In this document: one piece after another, positions 17,521 to 26,058 of the stretch
How positions within the stretch are numbered: the stretch's first letter is position 1
How the letters are laid out: the number at the start of each line of letters is the position of its first letter
NCBI GenBank assembly: GCA_029553475.1
Contig: JAKPKV010000062.1
Span: forward strand, 1 to 34,594
Length of the DNA stretch: 34,594 bases
Origin: Armatimonadota bacterium
GTDB taxonomy: Bacteria > Armatimonadota > Hebobacteria > CAIYQO01
Direction of reading: 5' to 3'
Program-made: the position numbers and the translations under genes
Notes under the pieces: generated by a model
Database searches by the model: none
Told to the model about the DNA's origin: nothing
Seen by the model: only the letters and a program-made list of their open reading frames with translations

Positions 17521-17654
17521 GACCACGGCTTCCTCGCTCGGACGCTAGTATACCCCAAACCGCGGGGGTGAACCAGAATCTCGGCGTAGAGGATGCGCTC
17601 TTCATCGCCGTAACGCCCCGGCCGGATTTTTTTACACGCGGCACCGCATCCCGC

Positions 17655-17683
17655 TTGACAAGGTGTAAATGAGACACTATCAT
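17655..17683 (+). promoter_or_regulatory. Strong sigma-70-type promoter of pnuC-nadR
   Basis: TTGACA (17655-17660), a 17-base spacer and TATCAT (17678-17683) form a near-consensus promoter. Transcription would start around 17690, giving a 5' leader of about 118 bases before pnuC. Confidence 0.75.
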
Positions 17684-17701
17684 AAGGTGTATGATATACA
17701 C
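17663..17701. promoter_or_regulatory. Two GTGT-N7-ACAC palindromes over the pnuC promoter
   Basis: GTGTAAATGAGACAC (17663-17677) fills the -35/-10 spacer. GTGTATGATATACAC (17687-17701), a perfect 6-3-6 palindrome, covers the start site. Their centres are 24 bases apart. The placement fits a repressor responding to NAD status; NrtR and NiaR are the known candidates, but I cannot assign this motif to either. Confidence 0.6.
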
Positions 17702-17807
17702 TAACGCGATGGAGGAGCAGGAAGTGCGCCATCGAAATGGACTGGAAGCGCTGACGCGCGCGAAAAACGCCGCGCCGCGCACGGGGAGAGCCGCGAAGGA
17801 GGAGACG

Positions 17808-18479
17808 ATGCGCAGGGGCGTGTGGGCCGCGACGGTGATCATCGCCATGGGGCTGTTCTTGGGCGCCTGGCTGCATTGGCTGCCGCTGCGGTTGGTGGAG
17901 GTGCTGGGCTTCATCACCGGGGCGGTGTGCGTGCTGCTGGTGGTGGAGCAGAACATCTGGAATTTTCCGGTGGGCATCGCCAACAATCTCGCCTTCATCG
18001 CGCTCTTTTTCACCGCGCGCCTGTACGGCGACATGGCGCTGCAGTTCGTCTACCTCGGCCTGGGCGCCGCCGGCTGGTATCAATGGCGCTACGGCGGCGC
18101 GGGGCACACGGCGCTGCGCGTGCGGCGGACGCCGCTGGGCGAGGCGGCGGTGCTGGCGGTCGCCGGCATCGCCGCCACCGCGGCGGGTACCTGGTACCTG
18201 GCGCGCATCGGCGACGCCGCGCCGTTTTTAGATGCGCTCACCACTGTGCTGAGCCTCGTCGCCCAGTACCTGCTGAACGGCAAGCGGCTGGAGAACTGGT
18301 TCGTGTGGATCACGGCGGATATCTTCTACGTCTACCTGTACATCGCGAAAGGGCTCTATCTCACCGCCGTGCTGTACGCGCTCTTCATCGGCCTGTGCCT
18401 CGCCGGGCTGCGCGCCTGGCTGGATTCGCTGCGCCGGCAGCGGGCGGCGGAGGCCGCGCCGGCGCTGGTGGAGGGATGA
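17808..18479 (+). CDS. pnuC: Nicotinamide riboside transporter PnuC
   Basis: PnuC is an inner-membrane facilitator for nicotinamide riboside. The 223-aa product has about seven hydrophobic helices, the substrate-site region with VVEQNIWNFPVGIANNLAF, and QFVYLGLGAAGWYQWRYGG with the W-x-x-W-x-x-G motif. The C-terminal part is RLENWFVWITADIFYVYLYIAKGLYLTAVLY, typical of the family. ATG 17808 is fixed by AAGGAGGAG a few bases upstream; an in-frame ATG at 17691 lies inside an operator-like palindrome and is unlikely to be used. nadR begins one base after the stop, so the two form an operon that imports and then phosphorylates and adenylates the substrate. Confidence 0.95.
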   Translation: MRRGVWAATVIIAMGLFLGAWLHWLPLRLVEVLGFITGAVCVLLVVEQNIWNFPVGIANNLAFIALFFTARLYGDMALQFVYLGLGAAGWYQWRYGGAGHTALRVRRTPLGEAAVLAVAGIAATAAGTWYLARIGDAAPFLDALTTVLSLVAQYLLNGKRLENWFVWITADIFYVYLYIAKGLYLTAVLYALFIGLCLAGLRAWLDSLRRQRAAEAAPALVEG

Positions 18480-18480
18480 G

Positions 18481-19452
18481 ATGTCGCGCTTTCGCACCGG
18501 GGTGGTCATCGGCAAATTCTATCCCCCGCATCAGGGGCATCATTATCTCATCAACACCGCGCTGGCGCGGTGCGACCGCGTGGCGGTGCTGGTCTGCTGG
18601 AAGCCGGAGCAGACGGTGCCCATTGACGTGCGCGTGGCCTGCCTGCGCGAGGAGCACCCGACGGCGGAGATCATCGCGGTGGCCGACCGGCTGGCCGACG
18701 ACGATACCCCCGGCTGGGCGGCGGAGACGATCCGCATCCTCGGTTACGCGCCGGAGGCCGTCTTCACCTCCGAAGCCTACGGCGATCCCTACGCGGCGGC
18801 GATGGGCAGCGTGCATGTCTCGGTGGACCCCGGCCGGATGACCGTGCCCTGCTCCGGCACGCTGGTGCGGTCGAGGCCGCTGGCGCACCTGGACTGCCTC
18901 GCCCCGGCGATGCGCGCGTATTACGTCCCGCGCGTCTGCGTGCTGGGCGCGGAATCCACCGGCACCACCACGCTGGCGCGGGCGCTGGCGGCGCACTACG
19001 CCACCGCCTGGGTGCCGGAATACGGCCGCGAGTACTGCGCGGAGAAGTGGCGGCAGGGGTATGACGACGCCTGGACGACGGAGGAATTCGTCCACATCGC
19101 CGCCGAGCAATCGCGCCGCGAGGACGCCGCCGCCCGCGGCGCCAACCGCGTGCTCATCTGCGACACCGACGCCTTCGCCACCGGCCTCTGGCACGAGCGC
19201 TATCTGGGGGTCGTGAGCCCGGCGGTGGCGGCCATCGCTGCCCCGCGCCGCTATGCCCTCACCCTGCTCACCGGCGACGAGATCCCGTTCGTGCAGGACG
19301 GCCTGCGCGACGGCGAGCAGATCCGCCACGCCATGCACGACCGCTTCGTCGAGATGCTCACCGCCTCCGGCCGCCGGTGGGCGCTGCTGCGCGGCCCGCA
19401 CGCGGCGCGCCTGGCGCGGGCCATCGCCCTGATAGATGCCCTGGTGGGGTGA
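18481..19452 (+). CDS. nadR: NadR-type NMN adenylyltransferase / ribosylnicotinamide kinase
   Basis: The 323-aa protein lacks the DNA-binding domain of enterobacterial NadR. The N-terminal adenylyltransferase domain has GKFYPPHQGHHYL (11-23) with the H-x-G-H signature (His17, His20) and later CSGTLVRSRP, matching the S-x-T-x-x-R motif. The C-terminal kinase domain has VCVLGAESTGTTTLARAL (P-loop from Gly156), PEYGREY, and LICDTDAFATGLWHERY. In the P-loop the usual lysine is Thr162 (G-T-T-T instead of G-K-S/T). That change may reduce kinase activity or be a subfamily variant. The gene follows pnuC by one base with GGAGGG upstream, forming a nicotinamide-riboside salvage operon to NAD. Confidence 0.93.
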   Translation: MSRFRTGVVIGKFYPPHQGHHYLINTALARCDRVAVLVCWKPEQTVPIDVRVACLREEHPTAEIIAVADRLADDDTPGWAAETIRILGYAPEAVFTSEAYGDPYAAAMGSVHVSVDPGRMTVPCSGTLVRSRPLAHLDCLAPAMRAYYVPRVCVLGAESTGTTTLARALAAHYATAWVPEYGREYCAEKWRQGYDDAWTTEEFVHIAAEQSRREDAAARGANRVLICDTDAFATGLWHERYLGVVSPAVAAIAAPRRYALTLLTGDEIPFVQDGLRDGEQIRHAMHDRFVEMLTASGRRWALLRGPHAARLARAIALIDALVG

Positions 19453-19476
19453 TCGCGCCGGGGGCGTGCGCTGGCG

Positions 19477-20040
19477 CTATTCCGGCCACTGGTTCAGGTC
19501 GCAGTCTTCTTCGCGGACGGGGGCGCCGGCGCGGATGTCCCGCACGGCGGCGGTGAGTTTCTCCCAGGTTATCTCCAGCGATTCGGGGAGGACGCGGGTG
19601 TTGCTGACCACGAGCATGAAATTGGTGTCGCCGTCCCAGCGGGGCACCACGTGGAGGTGGAGGTGTTCGGCGATGCCGGCGCCGGCGACGCGGCCCAGGT
19701 TGGCGCCGAGATTGAAGCCGTCGGGGCAGATCACCTTGCGCAGCGCTTCGATGGCCAGCGCGGCCATCGCCAGCATCTCCTGCTGGGTGGCGGGGTCGAG
19801 CTCGCCCAGCTCGTGGGTGTGCCGGTAGGGCACCACCATCAGGTGGCCGTTGTTGTACGGATAGGCGTTGAGGATGATGAAGGTGCGCTCGCCGCGGTGA
19901 ATGATGCCGTTCTCCCGGTCGCGGTCTTCCTTCGGCTTGTCGCAGAAGATGCAGCCGCCGGTCGGCTTGCCGGCGCCGGCGATGTATGCCATGCGCCAGG
20001 GGGCATGCAGGCACTCGGGGCCATGCTGGTCATCAGTCAT
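19477..20040 (-). CDS. HIT-family nucleotide hydrolase/phosphorylase
   Basis: The 187-aa product has the HIT motif HLHLHVVPRW (His126, 128, 130; His128 the nucleophile), preceded by CIFC (Cys30, 33), which with downstream histidines binds zinc as in the Ap4A phosphorylase/GalT-like branch. FIILNAYPYNNGHLMVVPYRHTHELGEL is typical of actinobacterial-type Ap4A phosphorylases. Such enzymes split dinucleoside polyphosphates in the cytoplasm. ATG 20040 has AAGGAG seven bases upstream; the frame is open to 20127 without support. It converges on nadR with a 24-base gap. Confidence 0.92.
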   Translation of the reverse strand: MTDDQHGPECLHAPWRMAYIAGAGKPTGGCIFCDKPKEDRDRENGIIHRGERTFIILNAYPYNNGHLMVVPYRHTHELGELDPATQQEMLAMAALAIEALRKVICPDGFNLGANLGRVAGAGIAEHLHLHVVPRWDGDTNFMLVVSNTRVLPESLEITWEKLTAAVRDIRAGAPVREEDCDLNQWPE

Positions 20041-20196
20041 CCTCGGTCTCCTTCGCCGCGCGCCGCGGCCGCTGCCCGATGATACACGATGGGGGCGGGG
20101 AAGACAACCGCGGCGGCGCGGCGTCACCCCTCCCGGCAGGACTCCATCCCTTCCCCGCCGAACCCCCCTGCTATCTCTTCAGGCGAGGTCGGTGCG

Positions 20197-23100
20197 ATGC
20201 GCGGGTTCGTTTTTCTGGCGGTGATGCTGGCGGCGCTGGCGCTGGCGGGCACGGTGGAGTTCGGCTATACCGAGGCGATGAAGCGGCACTGGCGGCACGA
20301 AGTGCTGAACTTCACGGTGAAGGTACCCAAAACGGTCATCAACCCGCGGCAGACGCCGGCGGAGCGGGCGAAGGCGCTGGCGGGGATGTTCGTCACCGAC
20401 GAGAGCGGCACGCCCGTCCCCGCGCAGCTCTGCGATCCGGTGCTGCATCACGAGCATGAGAGCACGGCGCTCACCGTCACCCTCGTCGCCGACTTCACCC
20501 CCTGGCAGGAACGGACATGGACGCTGCACTACGGCGAAACGACGCCGGCTATCCCGGTCACCGACCTGCAGGCGACGGCGGAGAAGGACGGTTACGTGCT
20601 GGCGAACGACCGCATCGCCGTGCGCACCGGCCGTGGGGCGGTCTCCTTTGCCCAGCCGGTGTTGTCCGATCCCGCGGCCTTTGCCCGCGAGCAACTGTTG
20701 CACGCCCTCCCGCGACCGCCGAAAACGACCGTCGCGCCCGGCCCGATCACGGCGGTGCGCGGACCCGGCGGCGCCTGGCTCGGCCGCGGCTGGATCGAAG
20801 CCCCCGGGTTGCTCGGCTATACCTTTACCCTCACGCACGACGGCCCGATCTTCAAACGGGTGAAAGCGGAATATACCTTTACCGGCGGCCGCTATACCTG
20901 CTACGTCACGCTGCGTACCGGGGAGGATGTCATCCACGTGCGCGAGGAATTCGATCTCGGCGATCCCTCGCCGGCGCGGGACAGCAACTTCTGCTTCAGC
21001 TTCGCGCAGGGATTGCAACCGGACACGATACGCTGGTACGGTCGCTACACGAATATTGACCCCTACGCGCAGTTCAATCCCACCGGCGCGCAGTTCACCT
21101 ATGGCACGATGCAGGAAGCCGTCTTCCCCATTGACTACGCGAAGACGCAGGAGCTGATGCGCATCCACGGCCTCTTCTGCTGGTGGCCGCAGTCGGCGGC
21201 GTATTTCGGCGCGTATCGCGCGGGGAATCCCGGCGGCGACCTGCTGGCGGTGTTCCCGGAGCGTCCCGGCCACTGGCGCAACCCCACCGTGATGTTCCTC
21301 AATACCACGAAGGAGAAAGACCTGGTGCTGCGCGCGCCCATCCGCCAGCCGGAGCAGCACTGGACCACCGACGGCGTGGACTACCGGTCTCCCTACTACA
21401 CCGGCACCGTCTACCCCGGGGCCCCGCGCGGCCTGGGCGTGCGTGAGTGGGGGCTGCTGGTGAGCCGCGCCGGCGACGTGGCGCCCGACGGCGACGACTT
21501 CACGCGGAGCGGCATCCGCCGGGCGTGGACGCGCTACGGGCAAAACCCGCTGGACAAGATCAAGGCGTGGACGCTGGCGTGGCACGATCCCGGCGCGGCG
21601 GCCTATCCGCGCGGCGCCGTCAGCGCCGCCGACCTGCCCGCGCTGCGCGAGCGGGCGCGGAGGATTCCCGCGCTGCAAGGGCTGCTGGGCAGCGCGCAGC
21701 ACCAGCGCTTCGCCTACCTGGTGACGCGGGACGCGGCGCTGGGCGACACGCTGGTGCGGTCGGAGGCGAACGGCGACGCGAACTGGATGGGCATCCTGCC
21801 CAGGCTGCGCTGGTCCGCCAGGTGCTACCTGGACACCCAGGGGGATCTCGGCATCAACACCTTCATGCACCACGGCAACGGGCACATCATGGGCGCGGCG
21901 CCGCTTTTCGACATCGCCATGAGCGTGCCGGAGATGGCGCCGGAGGAGCGCCGCGAGGCGATGGCGCTCTACGCCTTCTGCCTGTACAAGCTCTCCGATC
22001 CCGACTGGCTGGCCTACGGCGCGGGCTTCCACCTGGGCAACCCGAACATGCCGACGATGTCCATGAGCGTGCTGGGCAGCGGGGCGGCGCTCATCCCCGA
22101 GCACCCGAAGGCGGCGGAGTGGATGATGACCGCGGCGAAGAGCACGCTGGACATGCTGCGCGATTACACCGCCCCCGGCGGCGCCTGGCGCGAGTGCCCG
22201 CACTACCAGATGGATGCTTCGCTGAACGGCGTGCTCGCCGCCGCGCAGCCATTCAAGAACGCCGGCTTCATTGACCTATATCAGAATCCCTTCCTGAAGT
22301 CCACCATGCTCTACCACGCGCAGATCATGACGCCGGTGGACCCGCGTTTCGGCATCCGCTCGATGCCGGCCATCGGCAACACGGCGTATGAGACCACCAG
22401 CCTGTATGGCCGCATGGCCGCCGGCACGGCGACGAGCGATCCGCGCTACTCGCGCTGGATGCAGTGGGCATGGCAGGCGATGGGCATGCCGTACCTGTAT
22501 CCGCATGACGAGATGGTGTGCAACGCGGAGCTGCCCGCCGAGCAGCCGGACATGAGCAGCCGGCATTTCCCCGGCTTCGGCACGGTGATGCGCGCGCACT
22601 TCGGCACGCCGCAGGAGACTTTCCTGCTCTTCCGCATGGGTCACCAGCACGAGCACTACGAAAACGAGCAGGGCGAGATCGTCTTCTACGCCAAGGGCGC
22701 GCCGCTCTTGCTCGATTTCGGCTCGCTCTACCAGCCGATGATGGGCCGGCCCTGGCTCCATAACCGCGTCTCGCTGAACCATAAGACGGACTGGTATTCG
22801 CTGGGCGAGATCAGCCAATGGAGCCTGCTCGACGCGGCGGACTCCGCCCTGGGCAGCATGACCATTGATCGCCTGTATCCCATTCCGGAGGACCCGAAAA
22901 CGCCGATGCCGGCGAACAGCGCCCCGCCGGCGGAATATATCACTCCCGTCACCTGGACGCGCCAGGTGACGCTGGTGAAGCACGAGCAGCCCGCGGGCCC
23001 GCACTACGCGGTGGTGCGCGACACCATGCGGGGGGACGGCGACGATTTCCATGAGTTCAGCCTCTGGGGGCTGGCCACCGGCGTGCAGTGCGCCGGCAAC

Positions 23101-23775
23101 ACCGCGCGCTACGCCGGCCAGCACGGCGTGGACCTGACGGTGACGGTGCTCGACCCCGCGAAGCCGGAATTCACCACCGGCCAGTACGGCCATGAATTCC
23201 TCTACGGGCCGATGGTGCATCCGTGGAGAGCGGTGAACGGCGACAAGACATTCGCGGAGGTGCAACACTTCATCCGCATGCAGCGCACCGATCACCAAGG
23301 CTACTTCACCGTGCTCTTCCCGCACCTGCCGAACGAGACGCCGCCGGTCTTCACCCCGTGGGCGAACGGCGCCGGCGCCACCGCCGTGCTCAACGGCGAG
23401 CGCCACGTGGTCATCTGCGCCGACGCCCCCGGCCGCTATGCCGGGGGCGGCATCACCTTCGACGGCCAGCGCGCCCTCGTCCGCGACGGCAACGGGCAAA
23501 CGCTCCTCGCGCTGCTGGCGGGCACGATGCTGAAGGCGGGCGGCTATGCGATCGCGGCCAACGGGCCGCTGGCGGTGACCTTTGCCAACACCGGCATCAC
23601 CGGCGAAGCCAATTTCGCCGCCGCCGGCGCGGTGCAGCTCAGCTTCCCCGAAGCGCACGGCATGAACGCCTTTCTGGTCGTGGATGGCAAGGAGACGCCG
23701 CTGGACGCCACCGTGGGACCGGACAGCCTGAAAGTCATGCTGCCGAAGGGGAAGAGCACGTTTGTGATACAGTAA
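20197..23775 (+). CDS. Large secreted heparinase II/III-like protein
   Basis: The 1192-aa protein begins with a signal peptide (MRGFVFLAVMLAALALAGTV). Residues to about 450 form a beta-rich region (PWQERTWTLHYGE, FTLTHDGPIFKRVKAEYTF). The middle, about 480-780, looks like an alpha/alpha toroid with HHGNGHIMGAAPLFDIAMS and ECPHYQMDASLNGV. The C-terminal beta part (GFGTVMRAHFGTPQETFLLFRMG, YENEQGEIVFYAKGAPLLLDFGS) resembles the heparinase II/III beta-sandwich, where histidine and tyrosine residues act in beta-elimination. It is probably a polysaccharide lyase of unknown substrate. I chose ATG 20197 for the signal peptide and the GAGG eight bases upstream; the frame extends to 20089. It is monocistronic, followed by a large palindromic repeat. 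Confidence 0.72.
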   Translation: MRGFVFLAVMLAALALAGTVEFGYTEAMKRHWRHEVLNFTVKVPKTVINPRQTPAERAKALAGMFVTDESGTPVPAQLCDPVLHHEHESTALTVTLVADFTPWQERTWTLHYGETTPAIPVTDLQATAEKDGYVLANDRIAVRTGRGAVSFAQPVLSDPAAFAREQLLHALPRPPKTTVAPGPITAVRGPGGAWLGRGWIEAPGLLGYTFTLTHDGPIFKRVKAEYTFTGGRYTCYVTLRTGEDVIHVREEFDLGDPSPARDSNFCFSFAQGLQPDTIRWYGRYTNIDPYAQFNPTGAQFTYGTMQEAVFPIDYAKTQELMRIHGLFCWWPQSAAYFGAYRAGNPGGDLLAVFPERPGHWRNPTVMFLNTTKEKDLVLRAPIRQPEQHWTTDGVDYRSPYYTGTVYPGAPRGLGVREWGLLVSRAGDVAPDGDDFTRSGIRRAWTRYGQNPLDKIKAWTLAWHDPGAAAYPRGAVSAADLPALRERARRIPALQGLLGSAQHQRFAYLVTRDAALGDTLVRSEANGDANWMGILPRLRWSARCYLDTQGDLGINTFMHHGNGHIMGAAPLFDIAMSVPEMAPEERREAMALYAFCLYKLSDPDWLAYGAGFHLGNPNMPTMSMSVLGSGAALIPEHPKAAEWMMTAAKSTLDMLRDYTAPGGAWRECPHYQMDASLNGVLAAAQPFKNAGFIDLYQNPFLKSTMLYHAQIMTPVDPRFGIRSMPAIGNTAYETTSLYGRMAAGTATSDPRYSRWMQWAWQAMGMPYLYPHDEMVCNAELPAEQPDMSSRHFPGFGTVMRAHFGTPQETFLLFRMGHQHEHYENEQGEIVFYAKGAPLLLDFGSLYQPMMGRPWLHNRVSLNHKTDWYSLGEISQWSLLDAADSALGSMTIDRLYPIPEDPKTPMPANSAPPAEYITPVTWTRQVTLVKHEQPAGPHYAVVRDTMRGDGDDFHEFSLWGLATGVQCAGNTARYAGQHGVDLTVTVLDPAKPEFTTGQYGHEFLYGPMVHPWRAVNGDKTFAEVQHFIRMQRTDHQGYFTVLFPHLPNETPPVFTPWANGAGATAVLNGERHVVICADAPGRYAGGGITFDGQRALVRDGNGQTLLALLAGTMLKAGGYAIAANGPLAVTFANTGITGEANFAAAGAVQLSFPEAHGMNAFLVVDGKETPLDATVGPDSLKVMLPKGKSTFVIQ

Positions 23776-24002
23776 GGCCCGAAGGGCCGGCAGCCGCTCG
23801 CCACGGGTGGAGCGCAGCGGAACCCGTGGGTCGGGTCACCAATGATAAGGGAAGCCCTGAAAGGGCGGCAGCAGAGCATGTCTGTCGCCCTTTCAGGGCT
23901 CAAAGGAATATCAAGCCACCGCTCGCCACGGGTTCCGCTGCGCTCCACCCGTGGCGAGCGGCTTCGACCCCTTCGGGGTGAACACTGTCTGACCCTCACG
24001 AC
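23776..24002. repeat. Nested palindromic repeat (CCACGGGT type)
   Basis: A perfect 37-bp inverted repeat (23793-23829 against 23926-23962) encloses a perfect 15-bp inverted repeat (23853-23867 against 23886-23900). The right arm is itself a hairpin with at least 15 bp of stem (23919-23933 against 23947-23961). Small hairpins, GGCCCGAAGGGCC (23776-23788) and ACCCCTTCGGGGT (23967-23979), flank it. No open frame of interest. It resembles the REP-like elements common in PVC-type genomes. Confidence 0.85.
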
Positions 24003-24191
24003 TTACTCGATGGCAATCGCCTCCACCGGGCACTGGTCCGCGGCGTCGCGGGCCGCGTCTTCCGCGCCGGGGGGGACGGGGTCCACGTAGGCTTCCGCCT
24101 TGTCGTCATCGTTCATGCGGAACACTTCCGGGCAGACTTCCGGGCAGAGGCCGCAACTGATGCAGGCGTCCTGATCCACAACGGCTTTCAT
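24003..24191 (-). CDS. Single-cluster [4Fe-4S] ferredoxin (frdX-like)
   Basis: This 62-aa ferredoxin has C-I-S-C-G-L-C-P-E-V-C-P (Cys10, 13, 16, 20) and a C-terminal CPVEAI (Cys54). As in Thermotoga ferredoxin, Cys10, 13, 16 and 54 can hold one [4Fe-4S] cluster. The start is firm: AAAGGAGGT precedes ATG 24191. It lies 55 bases downstream of hcp on the same strand. Ferredoxin-like genes next to hcp (frdX) are known to be co-regulated with it, so electron supply to Hcp is the likely role. Confidence 0.92.
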   Translation of the reverse strand: MKAVVDQDACISCGLCPEVCPEVFRMNDDDKAEAYVDPVPPGAEDAARDAADQCPVEAIAIE

Positions 24192-24246
24192 AGGTGACCT
24201 CCTTTGGCGTTATCCGTTGTATTCACGCTTCGCGCGAAAACTCCTG

Positions 24247-25929
24247 TCACGCGACGGTCATTTCGCGCGCATCTTCGCCGAGTATCGCCGCCAGGTCGCC
24301 CTCCACCGTGCCGGTGGGCATGATGTTGAAATGCTGCACCAGCACGCTGAGGATGGCGGGGGTGGCGAAGGCGGGCAGCGAGGGGCCGAGGCGGATGTCG
24401 CGCACGCCCAGGTGCAGCAGGGTGAGCAGGATGGCCACCGCCTTCTGCTCGTACCAGGAGAGCACCAGCGAGAGCGGCAGGTCGTTCACGCCGCACTGGA
24501 AGGCGTCGGCCAGCGCCACCGCGATCTTGATCGCCGAGAAGGCGTCGTTGCACTGCCCGATATCGAGCAGCCGCGGGATGCCGCCGATATCGCCGAAGGG
24601 CAGCGTGTTGAAGCGGTATTTTCCGCAGGCCAGCGTGAGCACCACGCAGTCGTCGGGAATTTGCTCCGCCAGCTCGGTGAAGTAGTTCCGGCCCGGCCTG
24701 GCGCCGTCGCAGCCGCCCACCAGGAAGAAGTGGCGGATGGCGCCGCTGTTCACCGCGTCAATGACCGCCGGGGCGACGGAGAGCACGGTCTGGTGCCCGA
24801 AGCCGACGGTGATGGTTCGCTCGGGGGCGTCTTCCGCGAAACCGTCCGCCGCCAGCGCCGCCTGGATGACCGGGGCGAAGTCCTTCTCCGGGCCGATATG
24901 CTCGACGCCCGGCCAGGCCACCAGCCCGGTGGTGAAGATGCGCGCCCGATACGCGTCCTTCGGCTTCTGGATGCAGTTCGTCGTCATCAGGATGGCGCCG
25001 GGGAAAGCCTCGAACTCCTTCTGCTGATCCTGCCAGGCGCCGCCGTAGTTGCCGGCGAGGTGCGGGTACTGTTTCAGCGCCGGGTAGCCGTGGGCGGGCA
25101 GCATCTCGCCGTGGGTGTAGATGTTGACGCCGGTGCCCCGCGTCTGCTCCAGCAGCAGCTTCAGGTCCTTCAGGTCATGGCCGGAGACGAGGATCGCCTT
25201 CCCCTTCACCGGGGTCACGCGCACCGGCGTGGGCACCGGGTGGCCATACGCGCCGGTGTTGGCGGCGTCCAGCAGGCCCATCACCGTCAGGTTCATCTCG
25301 CCGACCTTCAGCGCCATCGCCACCAATTCCTCCACGGTGTAGCTGTCGCGGGTGAGAAAATCCAGCGCCGCGTGGATGAACGCGTAGACCGCGTCATCCT
25401 CCTGCCCCAGAATCCGCGCGTGGTCGGCGTAGGCGGCCATCCCCTTCAGGCCGTAGGTGATGAGCTCCTGCAGGCCGGTGACGTCGGCGCCCAACTGCGT
25501 GAGACGACTCTCGATCCCGATAACCTCACCCTGGCGCACCAGCGCGTCAACGGTGTCCGCGGGCCGCCAGGCCGCCGGGCCGTCCAGGGGGGCGGGGGGC
25601 GCGCCATGCCGCGCCTGGTAGGCCGTCTCATAGGCGGTTTTCGCGCGTTCGATGAGCCCACCGAGCCGGCGCGCCAGCGCCGCCAGCCGCCCCGCGTCAA
25701 AATTCACGTTCGTTACCGTGGTGAACAGCGCTTCGACGGCGAAGATATCCGCCTCGCGGTCGCGCACCCCCAGCGCCCGGTTGCGATGCGCATACATCGC
25801 CAGCCCCTTCACGCCGTAGAGCAGCAGGTCCTGCAGCGCCGCGGTTTCCGGGTCTTTCCCGCACACGCCGAACGCGGTGCAGCCCGTGCCGCCGGCGGCC
25901 TGTTCGCACTGGTAGCAAAACATACTCAT
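24247..25929 (-). CDS. hcp: Hybrid cluster protein (hydroxylamine / NO reductase)
   Basis: Hcp reduces nitric oxide or hydroxylamine in anaerobes using a [4Fe-4S] cluster and a hybrid Fe-S-O cluster. The 560-aa product starts with the cluster motif C-x2-C-x8-C-x5-C ([13 protein letters not shown], then CGK), the form found in obligate anaerobes. Hybrid-cluster ligands fit [40 protein letters not shown] and [11 protein letters not shown]. The length matches the family. ATG 25929 is eight bases from AGGAG. A perfect TGTGA-N6-TCACA palindrome lies 99 bases upstream, suggesting control by a CRP/FNR-family regulator such as HcpR. Confidence 0.97.
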   Translation of the reverse strand: MSMFCYQCEQAAGGTGCTAFGVCGKDPETAALQDLLLYGVKGLAMYAHRNRALGVRDREADIFAVEALFTTVTNVNFDAGRLAALARRLGGLIERAKTAYETAYQARHGAPPAPLDGPAAWRPADTVDALVRQGEVIGIESRLTQLGADVTGLQELITYGLKGMAAYADHARILGQEDDAVYAFIHAALDFLTRDSYTVEELVAMALKVGEMNLTVMGLLDAANTGAYGHPVPTPVRVTPVKGKAILVSGHDLKDLKLLLEQTRGTGVNIYTHGEMLPAHGYPALKQYPHLAGNYGGAWQDQQKEFEAFPGAILMTTNCIQKPKDAYRARIFTTGLVAWPGVEHIGPEKDFAPVIQAALAADGFAEDAPERTITVGFGHQTVLSVAPAVIDAVNSGAIRHFFLVGGCDGARPGRNYFTELAEQIPDDCVVLTLACGKYRFNTLPFGDIGGIPRLLDIGQCNDAFSAIKIAVALADAFQCGVNDLPLSLVLSWYEQKAVAILLTLLHLGVRDIRLGPSLPAFATPAILSVLVQHFNIMPTGTVEGDLAAILGEDAREMTVA

Positions 25930-25952
25930 GGGGATCGCTCCTCTCCAGACAT

Positions 25953-25971
25953 TCCTGACGGTAATCGTCAG
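25953..25971. repeat. Leader palindrome upstream of hcp
   Basis: CTGACG and CGTCAG flank a 5-base loop between the CRP-like site and the hcp start. A second short palindrome, ATGAC-GAAA-GTCAT, is at 26011-26024. They could be further operator sites or RNA hairpins in the hcp leader. Confidence 0.45.
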
Positions 25972-26027
25972 TGATGGTCAGAGGGTAACAGGGGGCGGCC
26001 TTGCTCGACTATGACGAAAGTCATACC

Positions 26028-26043
26028 TGTGAATCGTTTCACA
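26028..26043 (-). promoter_or_regulatory. CRP/FNR-type operator upstream of hcp (HcpR-like)
   Basis: TGTGAATCGTTTCACA is a perfect TGTGA-N6-TCACA palindrome. In several anaerobes the CRP-family regulator HcpR binds a site of this type in front of hcp and frdX. No CRP-family gene is in the window, so the regulator is inferred. Confidence 0.75.
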
Positions 26044-26058
26044 AATATTTTCGTCAGG

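Noticed and set aside
15997-17571. A 524-aa plus-strand frame opposite the phosphodiester glycosidase
   Set aside because: Low-complexity Arg/His/Gln-rich translation with no motif; the minus strand encodes a signal peptide and NAGPA motifs.
20179-22203. A 674-aa minus-strand frame opposite the heparinase-like gene
   Set aside because: Arg/His/Ala-rich shadow translation; the plus-strand protein has a signal peptide and coherent domains.
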